From: Trifolium pratense
Lineage: Eukaryota > Streptophyta > Magnoliopsida > Fabales > Fabaceae
Assembly (NCBI RefSeq): GCF_020283565.1
Contig: NC_060059.1
Location: 53,387,157 to 53,451,156, forward strand
Length of the DNA stretch: 64,000 nucleotides
Direction of reading: 5' to 3'
The notes below the pieces were generated by a model. The model worked only from the letters and a program-made list of their open reading frames with translations. It was not told where the DNA came from and ran no database searches. Both the position numbers and the translations under genes were made by a program. Within the stretch, counting starts at the first letter, position 1; each line of letters starts with the position of its first letter. Below, piece after piece: positions 1 through 8,895 of the stretch.

Positions 1-780
1 TGTTTCGGTGAATCATAAGGGTTGCCCATTGTGGTTTTCCGGGAATGATCGAAGATTATTATCTCAACTCAAATAAGGAGATAAAGCTCAACCAAATGCA
101 ATAGTGCGCCAAGGATAACAGTGGTCAGTACAAGATGATTACTGATACTATTAACTCGTACTCTAATATATTTGTTGTTTAAAAAAAACGCATACCCTAA
201 TGGAAAATACATTATTTATGTAAAAGACTATATATATATATATATGTGTGTGTGTGAGGAGTAAACAAAAAAAATAGTATTATCGTGTATGGTGATGGTC
301 CTGAAACACCGTTACCAAGGATAATAAAAACTCTCAGCTCATGAATCAATCTTTTATTCTCGTACTTTCATTGAAGTTAGTTAATAGAGAAGTGAAAGAA
401 AAAAATCGGAAATTAGTAGAGATTTTTTTTACATTCTGCTTGTTTATCAGAGAGTGCATTTGTAAGCCAATAAAAGTACTTTTTTTTGTTGTTGAATAAT
501 AGAAGTAGTCTAATCAATTGGATAAATATCAATATTGTATATATTTTGAAAATTAACAATGTAGATTTTTTTTTTATTTTGAAAATACTCACAAGTTTTC
601 GAAATTTTATCATATCAGGAAACTACAAATTATTTTAACGAGTTTGGTGAAAGTATTTAACGATTTTTTGCATATAAAATAAAAATGTAGTTTATAGAAA
701 TACTAAATTAATATTCATAATTTTAATTTCTTTATAGTATAGTTCAAAATTATTACTTCTTTAGCTTTACTTCATAATTA
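1..780. other. AT-rich intergenic DNA, no gene seen
   Basis: No coding region, RNA gene or clear element boundary is visible. There is a short (TA)/(TG) microsatellite near 231-257 and several poly-A/T runs. The only longish open frame (413-613, minus) is low-complexity Lys/Phe/Ile-rich translation of AT-rich DNA and is not credible as a gene. The right part probably belongs to the Helitron whose 3' end lies at 828. Confidence 0.6.
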
Positions 781-789
781 ATAATTATC

Positions 790-828
790 GCTATGCGACC
801 CGTGCGTAGCACGCATCTTTTCCTAGTT
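790..828 (+). mobile_element. Helitron-like 3' terminus
   Basis: A GC-rich hairpin (CGTGC, loop GTA, GCACG, about 800-812) is followed after some 10 bases by CCTAG and then T. Plant Helitrons end in a hairpin about 10 bp before CTRR, inserted ahead of a host T, and this fits. No 5' TC end was found to the left, so the element probably starts outside the window or has lost its start. Confidence 0.55.
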
Positions 829-925
829 GTAATCAAAATGTAGTGTCTTTAATCGCTCATTGATGAGTGTTTTTTTTTTTTTTGAAAGGCCATTGATGAG
901 TGTTGTTGTTTTTGAAATGTGTCTA

Positions 926-2143
926 AGAAAATTAAAAGCAGCAAAAATATTTTTTAGACAATTGTCTGACACATGTCATATGGGTGTCTTACATTTATCG
1001 GACAACAATCCAAAGAGTGTTCGTTGAGTAAAGAAAAAATATTATATTTTCTTGGGCCGCTTTATAAGCTATCTAACACCTGGGCCATTCCAAAAGATCT
1101 TCAAAAATAGTGGGTCTCAAAATAATTTATGGGATGGTAGTAGTATTAGTAAATCTGGGTATAAATTATAAATTTTATTTTTTAGTTTAACTTCAATAGT
1201 GTCAATTTGGTTCAATTTCAACGTTGCAGAGTTGATAAAAAAGAGTAAATAATTCAGGTTCTAAATTTTATTTTTTTGTTTCATTTTTCCTCTATGTCCT
1301 AAATTAACTCGTAGGAATATAAAGTTTAAATCTAGATATAAGAAACATAAGAAAAAGAAAATATTTGTTACATTAACTAGAAATATTAGAAAGAAGACTC
1401 TTTTTAAGTTGGTAGAAAGTTGATAATGATTAACTCTTAAAGGTTTATTTAAGGTTTTGGGTTAAAGTGTGGTGTCTAACTCACTTGTAGAGTTGTTTTT
1501 GAGCCCAATGTGGATAATCCCTTGGCTGCCCCCTCGTGATGACCCAACAGTGGTATCACAGCCGATAGTTCGACGAAGCGTTGAACTGGCTCCTTGTATC
1601 GAAAGTCTTTCTGACAAAGGTGGTCAGGCGGCGAATCCCGTGGAGTAGTGTCGCTTACAAAGGTACAAGTGTATGATGTATAAAGCTTCCGCTTGAGGGG
1701 GGCATATCCTAGAGTGGATGGACTCACACTTGAGGGGGAGATTGTTGTGGCAAGTGTGAATTAAGTCTCACATTGCTTAGAAAAGTGAAGGTTGAACACT
1801 TTATAAGTGAGAAAACCCATAAAACCTAACACCTTAAGATTTTGGGTAAGAGTGTGATGTCCAACTCACTTGTAAAGTTATTTTTTAGCCCAATGTGGAT
1901 GATCCATCGGCTGCCCCTCGTGATGACCCAACAAAAATATATCTCTATCAGATGTTATTTACGATAATAGCTATTTGTAATGTGTTGTATGCTATTTTAG
2001 AATTTAAATAAAAAACGACTCTTTAAATTTTTTGTATTTTTTTTAATTAGAAACCATTTTTAATAAACATGGCTACATATAATCAAAACTGACTCTACAT
2101 ATTCGTGTCATACAACACGCCTAATCAAGGTGCCTCTGCATCA
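926..2143. repeat. Segmental duplication, copy A (upstream of LecRK 1)
   Basis: This stretch aligns by eye with about 15516-16839 upstream of LecRK 2, starting at the shared word AAGAAAATTAAAAGCAGC and running to CTCTGCATCA. It carries the TRIM-like element described separately. Copy B has about 45 bp (ATTATCATATG... onward) that copy A lacks near 2110. Copy A is interrupted at 2144 by the CACTA transposon and continues at 7701. Confidence 0.85.
1456..1933 (+). mobile_element. TRIM-like mini-LTR element, 5'-truncated (copy A)
   Basis: The 5' LTR is partial (about 1456-1549) and ends in CCCAACA. It is followed by a primer-binding-like TGGTATCA (1551) close to the initiator-tRNA-Met site. A short non-coding interior leads to a polypurine tract (GAGGGGGAG, 1732-1740) and a complete 3' LTR at 1743-1933 (TG...CA). 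With so short an interior and no coding capacity this is a terminal-repeat retrotransposon in miniature. The 83-codon minus-strand open frame across it is fortuitous. Confidence 0.65.
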
Positions 2144-2159
2144 CACTAGTACAGAAAGG

Positions 2160-2560
2160 GGTTTTAACTACTGGCGAAATTGACTTTTCACGTCGGTTGG
2201 TGACCCGTCGTATACACCATTGTCGTTGTAAGTCTGGGGATTCCACGTCGGGTCGTTTAATACGCGACGTGGTATCCTGATTTTTGCATTAACTTTTATT
2301 TAAAATCATGGGGATTCCACGTCGGTTTTTCCAATTCCCCGTAGTGAAATATGGGGTTTTCACGTCGGTTAAACTGAATACCTGTGGTGGTATGTTTGGT
2401 TTCCAATTTTTTAATTTAAATCATGGGGATTCCACGTCGGTTTTTCCAATTCCCCGCAGTGAAATATGGGGTTTTCACGTCCGTTAAAATGAATATCAGT
2501 AGTGGTATGTTTGATTTTCCAGTTTTTTAATTAAGAAATGGGGATTCCACTATGGGGAAT
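2160..2560. repeat. CACTA left subterminal repeats
   Basis: Repeated units alternate GGGGATTCCACGTCGG with CAATTCCCCG(T/C)AGTG and GGGGTTTTCACGTC(G/C)GTTAA, in both orientations, about every 45-120 bp. Such subterminal motifs bind transposase in En/Spm-type elements (family knowledge). Confidence 0.7.
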
Positions 2561-2787
2561 TCCATTTATCCGTAGTTGTATGTTTGCTTTTGTCCAATAT
2601 AGATGTGGTAAATTACTCTTAGCAGGAAATTTAAATACACATGATGATACTATTATTCCTACATTATCTTACTCAAACCAACATAAATACTACTGTAGTG
2701 AACATGCCTGCAAGTAGGAATGAACGGATCATGCAGAATATGCGTAATTTCAGTACTTACAAACTATATGATATTGGATGGAAGTCT

Positions 2788-2862
2788 AACCTTTGCAATT
2801 GTTCTTCTAACTCCTTGCACTTCGCCAAAGCTGCTTCATGAGATCTCTTTTCATCTTGGGAG
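2788..2862 (-). pseudogene. Coiled-coil fragment, plant transposase-like C-terminus
   Basis: Read on the minus strand this encodes EKRSHEAALAKCKELEEQL, a charged coiled-coil segment like the C-terminal tail of En/Spm-associated plant transposase proteins. It lies directly downstream of the Ca2+-ATPase fragment in the same orientation. No complete transposase frame is present. The assignment to a transposase tail is from memory of the family and is moderate at best. Confidence 0.45.
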
Positions 2863-2864
2863 TA

Positions 2865-3027
2865 TTAATTCCCTCAACAAACTTTCTACAACTTGAATAT
2901 GCTATTCTTAACCTTCTCTTCTTCAATAGATTGTTGGTGACCATCCGAATGAAGATATTGGGTACACGTTCCTAGAACTGTCTCAGCAGCTCCTTTCCAA
3001 TGTATATGCACTCCATAATCCGCGCCT
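2865..3027 (-). pseudogene. Captured fragment of a plant P2B-type Ca2+-ATPase (ACA family)
   Basis: On the minus strand, from 3022, the frame reads VHIHWKGAAETVLGTCTQY followed by HSDGHQQSIEEEK. HWKGAAE is diagnostic of the nucleotide-binding domain of plant autoinhibited Ca2+-ATPases. The frame then breaks: stops follow within about 20 codons, and a neighbouring frame carries LRIAYSSCRKFVEG, resembling the family's next segment. The fragment starts right after an acceptor-like CTTCTTGGCAG, suggesting capture with an intron edge. It lies between CACTA ends and looks like host sequence carried by the transposon; it cannot make a pump. Confidence 0.7.
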
Positions 3028-3183
3028 GCCAAGAAGATTACAACAAATGTTTCTGATTTGCATATTCATTCAAATTGGTTTTTCAAAAAACAAACAAAAC
3101 ATGTTTTGAGATACATTAGAGTATTAAAACATCAAATTTAAAATATCAATTAAACTTCATAGTTATAATTGTAAGTCTTCTTC

Positions 3184-3531
3184 TGATAGGGTTCAGATCA
3201 CAAAAGTAGAGAAAATGGATATGAAAAGGGAAATAGCAATTGTATTAATGAAACAAGAAAACAATTACAATGTGTAGCAATGGTGAAATAAGAAAATAAA
3301 AGGGTAACAAACTGATAGCAGTAACTATCAGCCCCAAAAGCTAAAAAGCTTCCCAAATCACCAAGATGGTGATCCCATAATTCTAACCTAAAAACTAGGC
3401 TAAGTTATTCTTTTCTCTTGCTACTCTTTATATAGTTACTATTACTTGCCACCTCATCATTCTTTCCTTTCTTTCCACATTTTAGGCTTGGGCCAAAGTC
3501 AAGGCCCAATCCATGATTTAAGTCTCTATCA
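3184..3531 (-). repeat. 3' LTR of the gag-only element
   Basis: 348 bp, TGATAGG...CTATCA, paired with 6070-6417. It is the 3' LTR on the minus strand. Confidence 0.88.
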
Positions 3532-3995
3532 ATACTCACCCCTTCAAACAACCTTGTCCTCAAGGTTGAACTTATTTTACATCCATCAAACTTGCCTCTA
3601 TCAAAAACAAAGTTGAACAACCCATGACAGATGAAGATTATTCTCCAACAGACTTCAATAATAGCTCTCATAGCATTTGGTAGGGTTACTAATTTGTTGA
3701 AGGAACAAACTGGAATGAGCTTGAAGTTGGACACTAATTGCACTAATATATTGGGGAACCAGTGCCTCATAACATTCTTGACTTTTCCATCGTAATCCTG
3801 ATGTTGATGATAGATTTGAACTTGACCCATTAATCCAAAAAGTAACCACTGCGTACAGATTTTCAATGACAATGTAATAACATCTATTTTGTGGTTTCTA
3901 TCAAATAAGATTTCACAAAGCTTTCCTCTATCATAAACAAAATTCAGCACAAAATTCAGGAAACTATATAATGATGGAAAACCTTCCAGCCACAT
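3405..3995 (-). CDS. Hypothetical ORF of the gag-only element (C-terminal)
   Basis: An open frame of 196 codons that runs from the element interior into the 3' LTR, overlapping the preceding frame (3956-4564). I recognise no domain. It contains Cys-rich, hydrophobic stretches and ends in a Lys/Ser-rich tail encoded by the LTR. Because it crosses the LTR boundary and is not followed by any pol motif, it may be chance or a decayed part of one longer frame. Confidence 0.25.
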   Translation of the reverse strand: MWLEGFPSLYSFLNFVLNFVYDRGKLCEILFDRNHKIDVITLSLKICTQWLLFGLMGQVQIYHQHQDYDGKVKNVMRHWFPNILVQLVSNFKLIPVCSFNKLVTLPNAMRAIIEVCWRIIFICHGLFNFVFDRGKFDGCKISSTLRTRLFEGVSIDRDLNHGLGLDFGPSLKCGKKGKNDEVASNSNYIKSSKRKE

Positions 3996-4564
3996 TCATG
4001 AGTACACTCTGCTACTACCATAGGAATATTGGGCTTACTTGGATCCCATTGTATGATCCCAAGTGATGAATACAATGACATCTTTTTCACAATGGTTAAA
4101 TCCAACAACTCCTCAAAACAAGCATTAACACCCCATTCCTCATTCAATCCTTCCACAGTGTGCCTTGAAGGCCAACAAACATGCCAAAGACCACATACAT
4201 ATGAAGTACAGAGTACACCGTGATTTTTCTCTTCCTTTTTACTCCTCCAATAAGCATCATTAGGAACCATGCTGCAGTTACTTTCTACTATAAGCAGAGG
4301 GAAAAATATGTTATCGGTCACATCTTTAGCTAAGAGACAATCAAGCTCATTTGTAGCATCCCATATAATTAATGTTGCATTCTCTTGATCAATATGTGAG
4401 CTTAACGCAAAAAACTTATGAGCTGAGATTTGTTTCAGAACTATAAAAATATTCTCACATCCCACATAGTTGGAGATCAAAGATTTCCATGATATAGTTC
4501 CTATCACATTTAACCCTTGAAACAATTTTCTCACACCAATTAGAGAATCACAATTGCAGTACAT
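3956..4564 (-). CDS. Hypothetical ORF of the gag-only element (middle)
   Basis: An open frame of 202 codons on the element's sense strand, starting inside the end of the preceding frame (4548-5552). No retroviral motif (CCHC, DTG, YVDD, DDE) is visible. Composition is globular rather than low-complexity, with several Trp and Cys. It may be the decayed continuation of the element's single long frame, or sequence the element acquired from a host gene. Function unknown. Confidence 0.35.
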   Translation of the reverse strand: MYCNCDSLIGVRKLFQGLNVIGTISWKSLISNYVGCENIFIVLKQISAHKFFALSSHIDQENATLIIWDATNELDCLLAKDVTDNIFFPLLIVESNCSMVPNDAYWRSKKEEKNHGVLCTSYVCGLWHVCWPSRHTVEGLNEEWGVNACFEELLDLTIVKKMSLYSSLGIIQWDPSKPNIPMVVAECTHECGWKVFHHYIVS

Positions 4565-5552
4565 ACCGATTAGGCACTAGGGAAGCATCATAAACCCAAA
4601 AAACATGCCCAAAAAATGATTCTCTCAGCTTCAAACTCATGAGATCACCACCAACTGTGATGATGGTAGTTCCATCTCTAATAACACAAATCCACCTCTC
4701 TTGTCGTGCATACCCATTGATAAAGGTTGACTTTGGTAACAATCCTTCACCCACCACTAAGCCTTTAGTCAGAATTTCAATACCAAATGAAGAATAGCTA
4801 CAACTCTCTTCCTTCTCCTTTGCAACCCAAATTAGAACGCACACCACAAGGGCTTGCGGCGATGACCGTGGATGGACTTGAGAAAATTGTAACGGCGACG
4901 ACCTAATCAAAGTAGGAGTTTGCATCAGGTACGCCGCACTCACCGAAATGCCTCGCAGAGAGAAATACATATTCGGGAACTGTTGTAACAGTGGAGAAGC
5001 GCGCACTAGAAACGACGGCAAGACAGGGCATTCGGTTTGCTGTTTCCCGTTGGGTTTCCATCGGGTTATGACTCGGGTCGGGTTATGAACACATGGATTA
5101 TTAAGCAAACAGACTTTATTTTGGGCCTGCTTCAGTAGTTGTGCTCCAGCCCACTTTCTATTCCCTTTTCCCCACTTACTAGAATTATTATGGTTCTGAT
5201 CCAGTAGGGTTAAAATGTGACCTGACTCACACATTACCCAATTTACCCTTAACTTCTCTAGATCTTTCCTACCTTCAGCAACGTGCACATCTCGTGACTC
5301 ATCAGAAATTGAATCCTCCCCAATCATAAAAATGTTGGTCACCGGAGACTGTGGAGGGCTTGTATCTGGCGGTTCAGGCGGCGGTCCTCGCCGTGAAAGC
5401 ACCGTCGACGGCGGCAAACTAGTGTCGGACGGTTGCAATGTAAGATCCGAATCAGTGTCCGGTGGTTTCAACAGGTTTGGTGGATCTGGTGGCTTGGGCT
5501 GTGGAGGGATCCTCTCCCAACAATATCCGACCGGTGACGACACATCCAACAA
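4548..5552 (-). CDS. Hypothetical Pro-rich ORF of the gag-only element
   Basis: A 334-codon frame directly after the gag-like frame (18-bp gap). It starts with a proline/serine-rich region (about residues 10-70, PPQPKPPDPP-type runs) and has an acidic linker near residues 76-95. The last part, with GGDLMSLKLRESFFGHVFWVYD, looks globular. No zinc knuckle, protease or RT motif is present. A Pro-rich linker after gag is common in Ty3/Gypsy-type non-autonomous elements, but I cannot name the protein. Confidence 0.4.
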   Translation of the reverse strand: MLDVSSPVGYCWERIPPQPKPPDPPNLLKPPDTDSDLTLQPSDTSLPPSTVLSRRGPPPEPPDTSPPQSPVTNIFMIGEDSISDESRDVHVAEGRKDLEKLRVNWVMCESGHILTLLDQNHNNSSKWGKGNRKWAGAQLLKQAQNKVCLLNNPCVHNPTRVITRWKPNGKQQTECPVLPSFLVRASPLLQQFPNMYFSLRGISVSAAYLMQTPTLIRSSPLQFSQVHPRSSPQALVVCVLIWVAKEKEESCSYSSFGIEILTKGLVVGEGLLPKSTFINGYARQERWICVIRDGTTIITVGGDLMSLKLRESFFGHVFWVYDASLVPNRYVLQL

Positions 5553-5570
5553 CTTTTGTGGCGGCGATGA

Positions 5571-6068
5571 CTAAAAAATCCAACCCGTTTCTGACTTCAT
5601 CTTGTTCTCTCGATATGCTTCCTTCTCTTCTCTCACCATCTTTGTTGTTACGGTTGCTTCTCCATCGTCGACGGTTGCTGCTGTCATCTTCACGGATTGT
5701 TCTTCCCTCATTCCCATGGTTTTCGACAAATCTTTTTCTGCTTTTGGATTTTCCAAGATCAATCCCTCCAATGGTTGCTTCATCTGTGTACCAAACCTTC
5801 CAATCATAGCTCTGGAAAATGATTTCCAGTCTGCATCCACATGCTCTTCATTCCAGGAAATAAACCACAACATTGCTTCTTTGTCTTCCATGCTCATGAA
5901 AGCCCATTGAAGCTTATCACGAGAAGGAACTTCATTCTTCTCAAAGAACCTTTCAGCCGCATTGATCCAGCCAACAGGATCAATCCCCATGAAATCTGGT
6001 AATTGCTTCTTCATAGTCCAAACATCCTCCATTACTGTCTCCTCGTCGGATCCGGTAGGTCGGACCAA
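5571..6068 (-). CDS. gag-like protein (retrotransposon gag domain)
   Basis: This 165-codon frame starts two bases inside the minus-strand 5' LTR (6070-6417), where gag is expected. Residues about 25-100 carry the retrotransposon-gag pattern: PDFMGIDPVGWINAAERFFE, then WAFMSMEDKEAMLWF and WKSFSRAMIGRFG. This is the capsid-type helix bundle common to plant Ty3/Gypsy gag. The C-terminal third is charged and lacks a CCHC knuckle before the stop. Gag would form the particle and package element RNA. The frame stops early (usual gag is at least 300 residues), so it is truncated or continues in the 4548-5552 frame. Confident as gag, unsure about family. Confidence 0.65.
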   Translation of the reverse strand: MVRPTGSDEETVMEDVWTMKKQLPDFMGIDPVGWINAAERFFEKNEVPSRDKLQWAFMSMEDKEAMLWFISWNEEHVDADWKSFSRAMIGRFGTQMKQPLEGLILENPKAEKDLSKTMGMREEQSVKMTAATVDDGEATVTTKMVREEKEAYRENKMKSETGWIF

Positions 6069-6069
6069 T

Positions 6070-6417
6070 TGATAGGGTTCAGATCACAAAAGTAGAGAAA
6101 ATGGATGTGAAAAGGGAAATAGCAATTGTATTAATGAAACAAGGAAACAATTACAATGTGTAGCAATGGTGAAATAAGAAAATAAAAGGGTAACAAACTG
6201 ATAGCAGTAACTATCAGCCCCAAAAGCTAAAAAGCTTCCCAAATCACCAAGATGGTGATCCCATAATTCTAACCTAAAAACTAGGCTAAGTTATTCTTTT
6301 CTCTTGCTACTCTTTATATAGTTACTATTACTTGCCACCTCATCATTCTTTCCTTTCTTTCCACATTTTAGGCTTGGGCCAAAGTCAAGGCCCAATCCAT
6401 GATTTAAGTCTCTATCA
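6070..6417 (-). repeat. 5' LTR of the gag-only element
   Basis: 348 bp, near-identical to 3184-3531. On the minus strand it is the 5' LTR and therefore the likely promoter of the element. Confidence 0.88.
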
Positions 6418-6422
6418 TCTTC

Positions 6423-7540
6423 TCTTCACATCCATAAACAATTATCACAACAAAAACAAAACTAAAGATGCAATTTGATTTTAGAACAGAATTTAAAATA
6501 AAAATTCTAAATCAATTAATGGCCCAATTGAAGGCAATAAAGAGATGATTTGCTTGTGTATCAGTGGCATACACATTACACATTCAAGCATTGCATTTGT
6601 CCAGCCACAAAACAAAAGAGTAAACCAAAACAGTGAGTATGATTAATTTAGATAAGTATATGATATATTAGGTAAATAAATCCAAGTCTCTTGTAAGTAC
6701 ATGTCATAATATATGACTGTCATATACTAAAATGCAGCATATGCAATTGATACACTGAAGTGAAATGTGAGTTCTAACATGCAAACATGCAATTCCCTAC
6801 ATTAAGACTGAGTCAGAAAAATTAAAAGAAGACTAGATAGTGGGTGAGTAGGATCATAAAGAAATACGAGAGGTGTCACTTTGAAGTAGAGAAAAGAGTG
6901 GGAAACGGTTATCTCTAATGCATAAAATGTGATAGCTGTTTCTATTTTTATGGAACGATTATTACCAACATGCCTTATATTTTCAAGCTAGTGCACATTG
7001 AAAATAACACAACTAGTAGTGGTAAACAGATATATATGACTATTAATTAATGATGGTGCTATGAGATCAAAGAGCTTCCACATATGATATGAGGTAAGCT
7101 TCTATATATACTATAACACTAACTGAAATAAATTATTCTTGCAAAATACTTACTATTAAAAAGTAAACAAAAGTGAACAAAAGAAGAACAAAAGTGAACC
7201 CTAGGTTTTAACATGAACCCTAAAAAGAAAAAAGAAAAACGAAATTATATGAACCCTAGGTTTTAACATAAACCCCAATTGCATAAACCCTAAAACCATA
7301 AATTAGAACGAAGATTAATACCTGAGAACACGACGAATGAAGAACACGCTTCCAGAACACGAAGAATGAAGAACACGGTTTGGGGTTTCAAAGAGAAGAA
7401 TAAGGCGATTTAGGGATTTGGGTTTCAAAGAGAAGAATGAAGAATTTTATGTGTTTGCTGTGAAGAAGAATGAAAACGATTTAGGGATTTGGGATTCAGG
7501 GATTTCAAAGAGAATTAGGGATTTGAGATTTAATAATCAT
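6423..7540. other. CACTA interior, right of the nested LTR element
   Basis: AT-rich, no coding frame. It includes small direct repeats (ACCCTAGGTTTTAACAT twice near 7200 and 7254; GAACACGACGAATGAAG/GAACACGAAGAATGAAG near 7330). I see no gene here. Confidence 0.5.
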
Positions 7541-7700
7541 AGCAACTAAGAAAATCAGTAGTGAAATCCCTTGTCTATGAACTTTTCACTACTGGTATTC
7601 AAATATTAGTAGTGGAATCTTTTGGTCAATTGTGTTTCACTACTGGTATTCACATATCAGTAGTGAAATCCCTTATCCAAAAGTCTTTTTTCTAGTAGTG

Positions 7701-8895
7701 ATCATTTGGAAACTATAAGTTTCAAACAGACCAATATCACAATCATCATATACTAAATCAGCATTTTCTTAATCTTGTTTTTCTGACCACAAAAAAAAAA
7801 AAGTCAGCATTTTTTTCCATGACCTTAACTGCACGTGGAATATTCTCACACGGACTAACATGCTAAATTTCAAAAACAAGCTTGATCGATCAGTTTTACA
7901 CATAAAATAGAAAAAACCAAAGTATAGTCTTTAAAATTGTAAAAATTGTTAAATACCCTTTAAAATTTTGAAATGTCAATTTTAGGAAGGTATTTGAAAA
8001 TTTCAATAAAGTATTTGACAGTTTTAGCAATTTCAAAGGTTATTTGGCCTAGAATGAAAAATGTCGAGATTCCACCTTGTTTTAGTCTCTCGTGTCAACT
8101 TTTTTCCTGTTTTATTTAGAAGAAATTGACACTTTCTATGCAATTTCTCTTGTCTATATTTATCTCGCACCCCTTATTCCTATGTTCCAATCACGGTGTA
8201 AATGTTAGAATACTTGACTAGGTCATGGAGCAACATTAAAACACTTAAGGAGAATTTATAGTTGGGCATGTTGTGGAATAGCTTAATCAAAAGCATACAA
8301 AATATACCTTGAATAAAATAACATTAATTACTTTAGTTGGGAAAACAATCAGAATTTTTTTACACAAGTAAAAATAAACATAATCTCCGCGCAAAAAAAA
8401 AAACTAAATAAAATCAACCCAAAATAATAATTTATTGGTTTAAATGCAATTTTTATCCCCTATATATTTTCCTTTTTTTTTATGTTTTGGTCCCCTATTT
8501 TAGTTTTTTCGAAAGGAGAGGAACTTGGTAATTCATAATTTGACTCCGGAATAAGTAAAGTCTAACAAAAATTATTATTCTCACCGGAAAATTTTCAATT
8601 AGAGAATAACATCCCTCATCAATGACATAATAACAGAAAATAACATACTCTAGAAGAAACATACTCTAGAAGAAGGATTTTTTCTTTTCTTTTATTTCTC
8701 CGAAAGGCATAAGAAATTTCCAAGAAAAATGAAAATACTATGTATAAATAATCCCTATCAAAAATAAAATAACTATATATAAATAATCCCATCCCAACCT
8801 ACAGTATACTTTATAGAAACCATATTTTTATAACCTTGGTTTCAATTAAAGCCATTGTTGTCCAATATTTAATTCACCAGCTAATACAAACAACC
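7701..8895 (+). promoter_or_regulatory. Promoter module and 5' leader of LecRK 1
   Basis: This stretch continues duplicated copy A after the CACTA insertion and matches the DNA upstream of LecRK 2 (24053-24932) almost to the start codon. A good TATA box, TATATATAAATA (about 8774-8785), lies about 110 bp before the ATG. A second AT-rich TATA-like motif (ATGTATAAATAATCCC, about 8739) is part of a short local repeat. Landmarks shared by the LecRK promoters are CTCCGAAAGGCATAAGAAATTTCC and TAGAAACCATATTTTTA just before the leader (first word abbreviated to its recognisable parts). Confidence 0.6.

Larger units (their letters stand above)
3184..6417 (-). mobile_element. LTR retrotransposon, gag-only, nested in the CACTA
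   Basis: Two 348-bp direct repeats (3184-3531 and 6070-6417) begin TG and end CA, and TCTTC flanks the whole (3179-3183 and 6418-6422). A purine tract (minus AAGGGGTGAG) beside the left repeat and a gag-like frame beside the right repeat place transcription on the minus strand. I noticed two LTR differences (ATAT/ATGT near 3220 and AAGAAAAC/AAGGAAAC near 3255), so it is fairly young. No protease, reverse transcriptase or integrase is recognisable, so it is non-autonomous. The minus-strand sequence after the right LTR begins ATTGGTCCGACC, not the usual Met-tRNA primer site. Confidence 0.88.
2144..7700. mobile_element. CACTA (En/Spm-like) DNA transposon, 5.56 kb, non-autonomous
   Basis: The left end reads CACTAGTACAGAAAGG and the right end, reversed, CACTACTAGAAAAAAG: imperfect inverted repeats starting with CACTA. 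ATCA flanks both ends (2140-2143 and 7701-7704). The duplicated copies near 16839 and 18121 show the empty site (GCATCATTTGG), which proves the insertion. Subterminal repeats are visible: GGGGATTCCACGTCGG-type units at 2160-2560 and CACTACTGGTATTC-type units at 7580-7690. Without the nested LTR element (3184-6417) and its 5-bp TSD the transposon is about 2.3 kb. It has no complete transposase, only a captured host fragment and a coiled-coil piece. CACTA elements usually make 3-bp duplications; here 4 bp match. Confidence 0.9.

Noticed and set aside
1476..1727. 83-codon minus-strand frame
   Set aside because: Lies entirely inside the TRIM-like element and overlaps its primer site and purine tract.
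2641..2841. 66-codon + frame
   Set aside because: Antisense to the captured fragments inside the CACTA; no domain.
8836..8895. 20 extra N-terminal residues for LecRK 1 (and 24873-24932 for LecRK 2)
   Set aside because: The extended frame begins with TTG, not ATG. The first ATG (8896 and 24933) gives a signal peptide at residue 1 and agrees with LecRK 3, whose first ATG is at the same aligned position.
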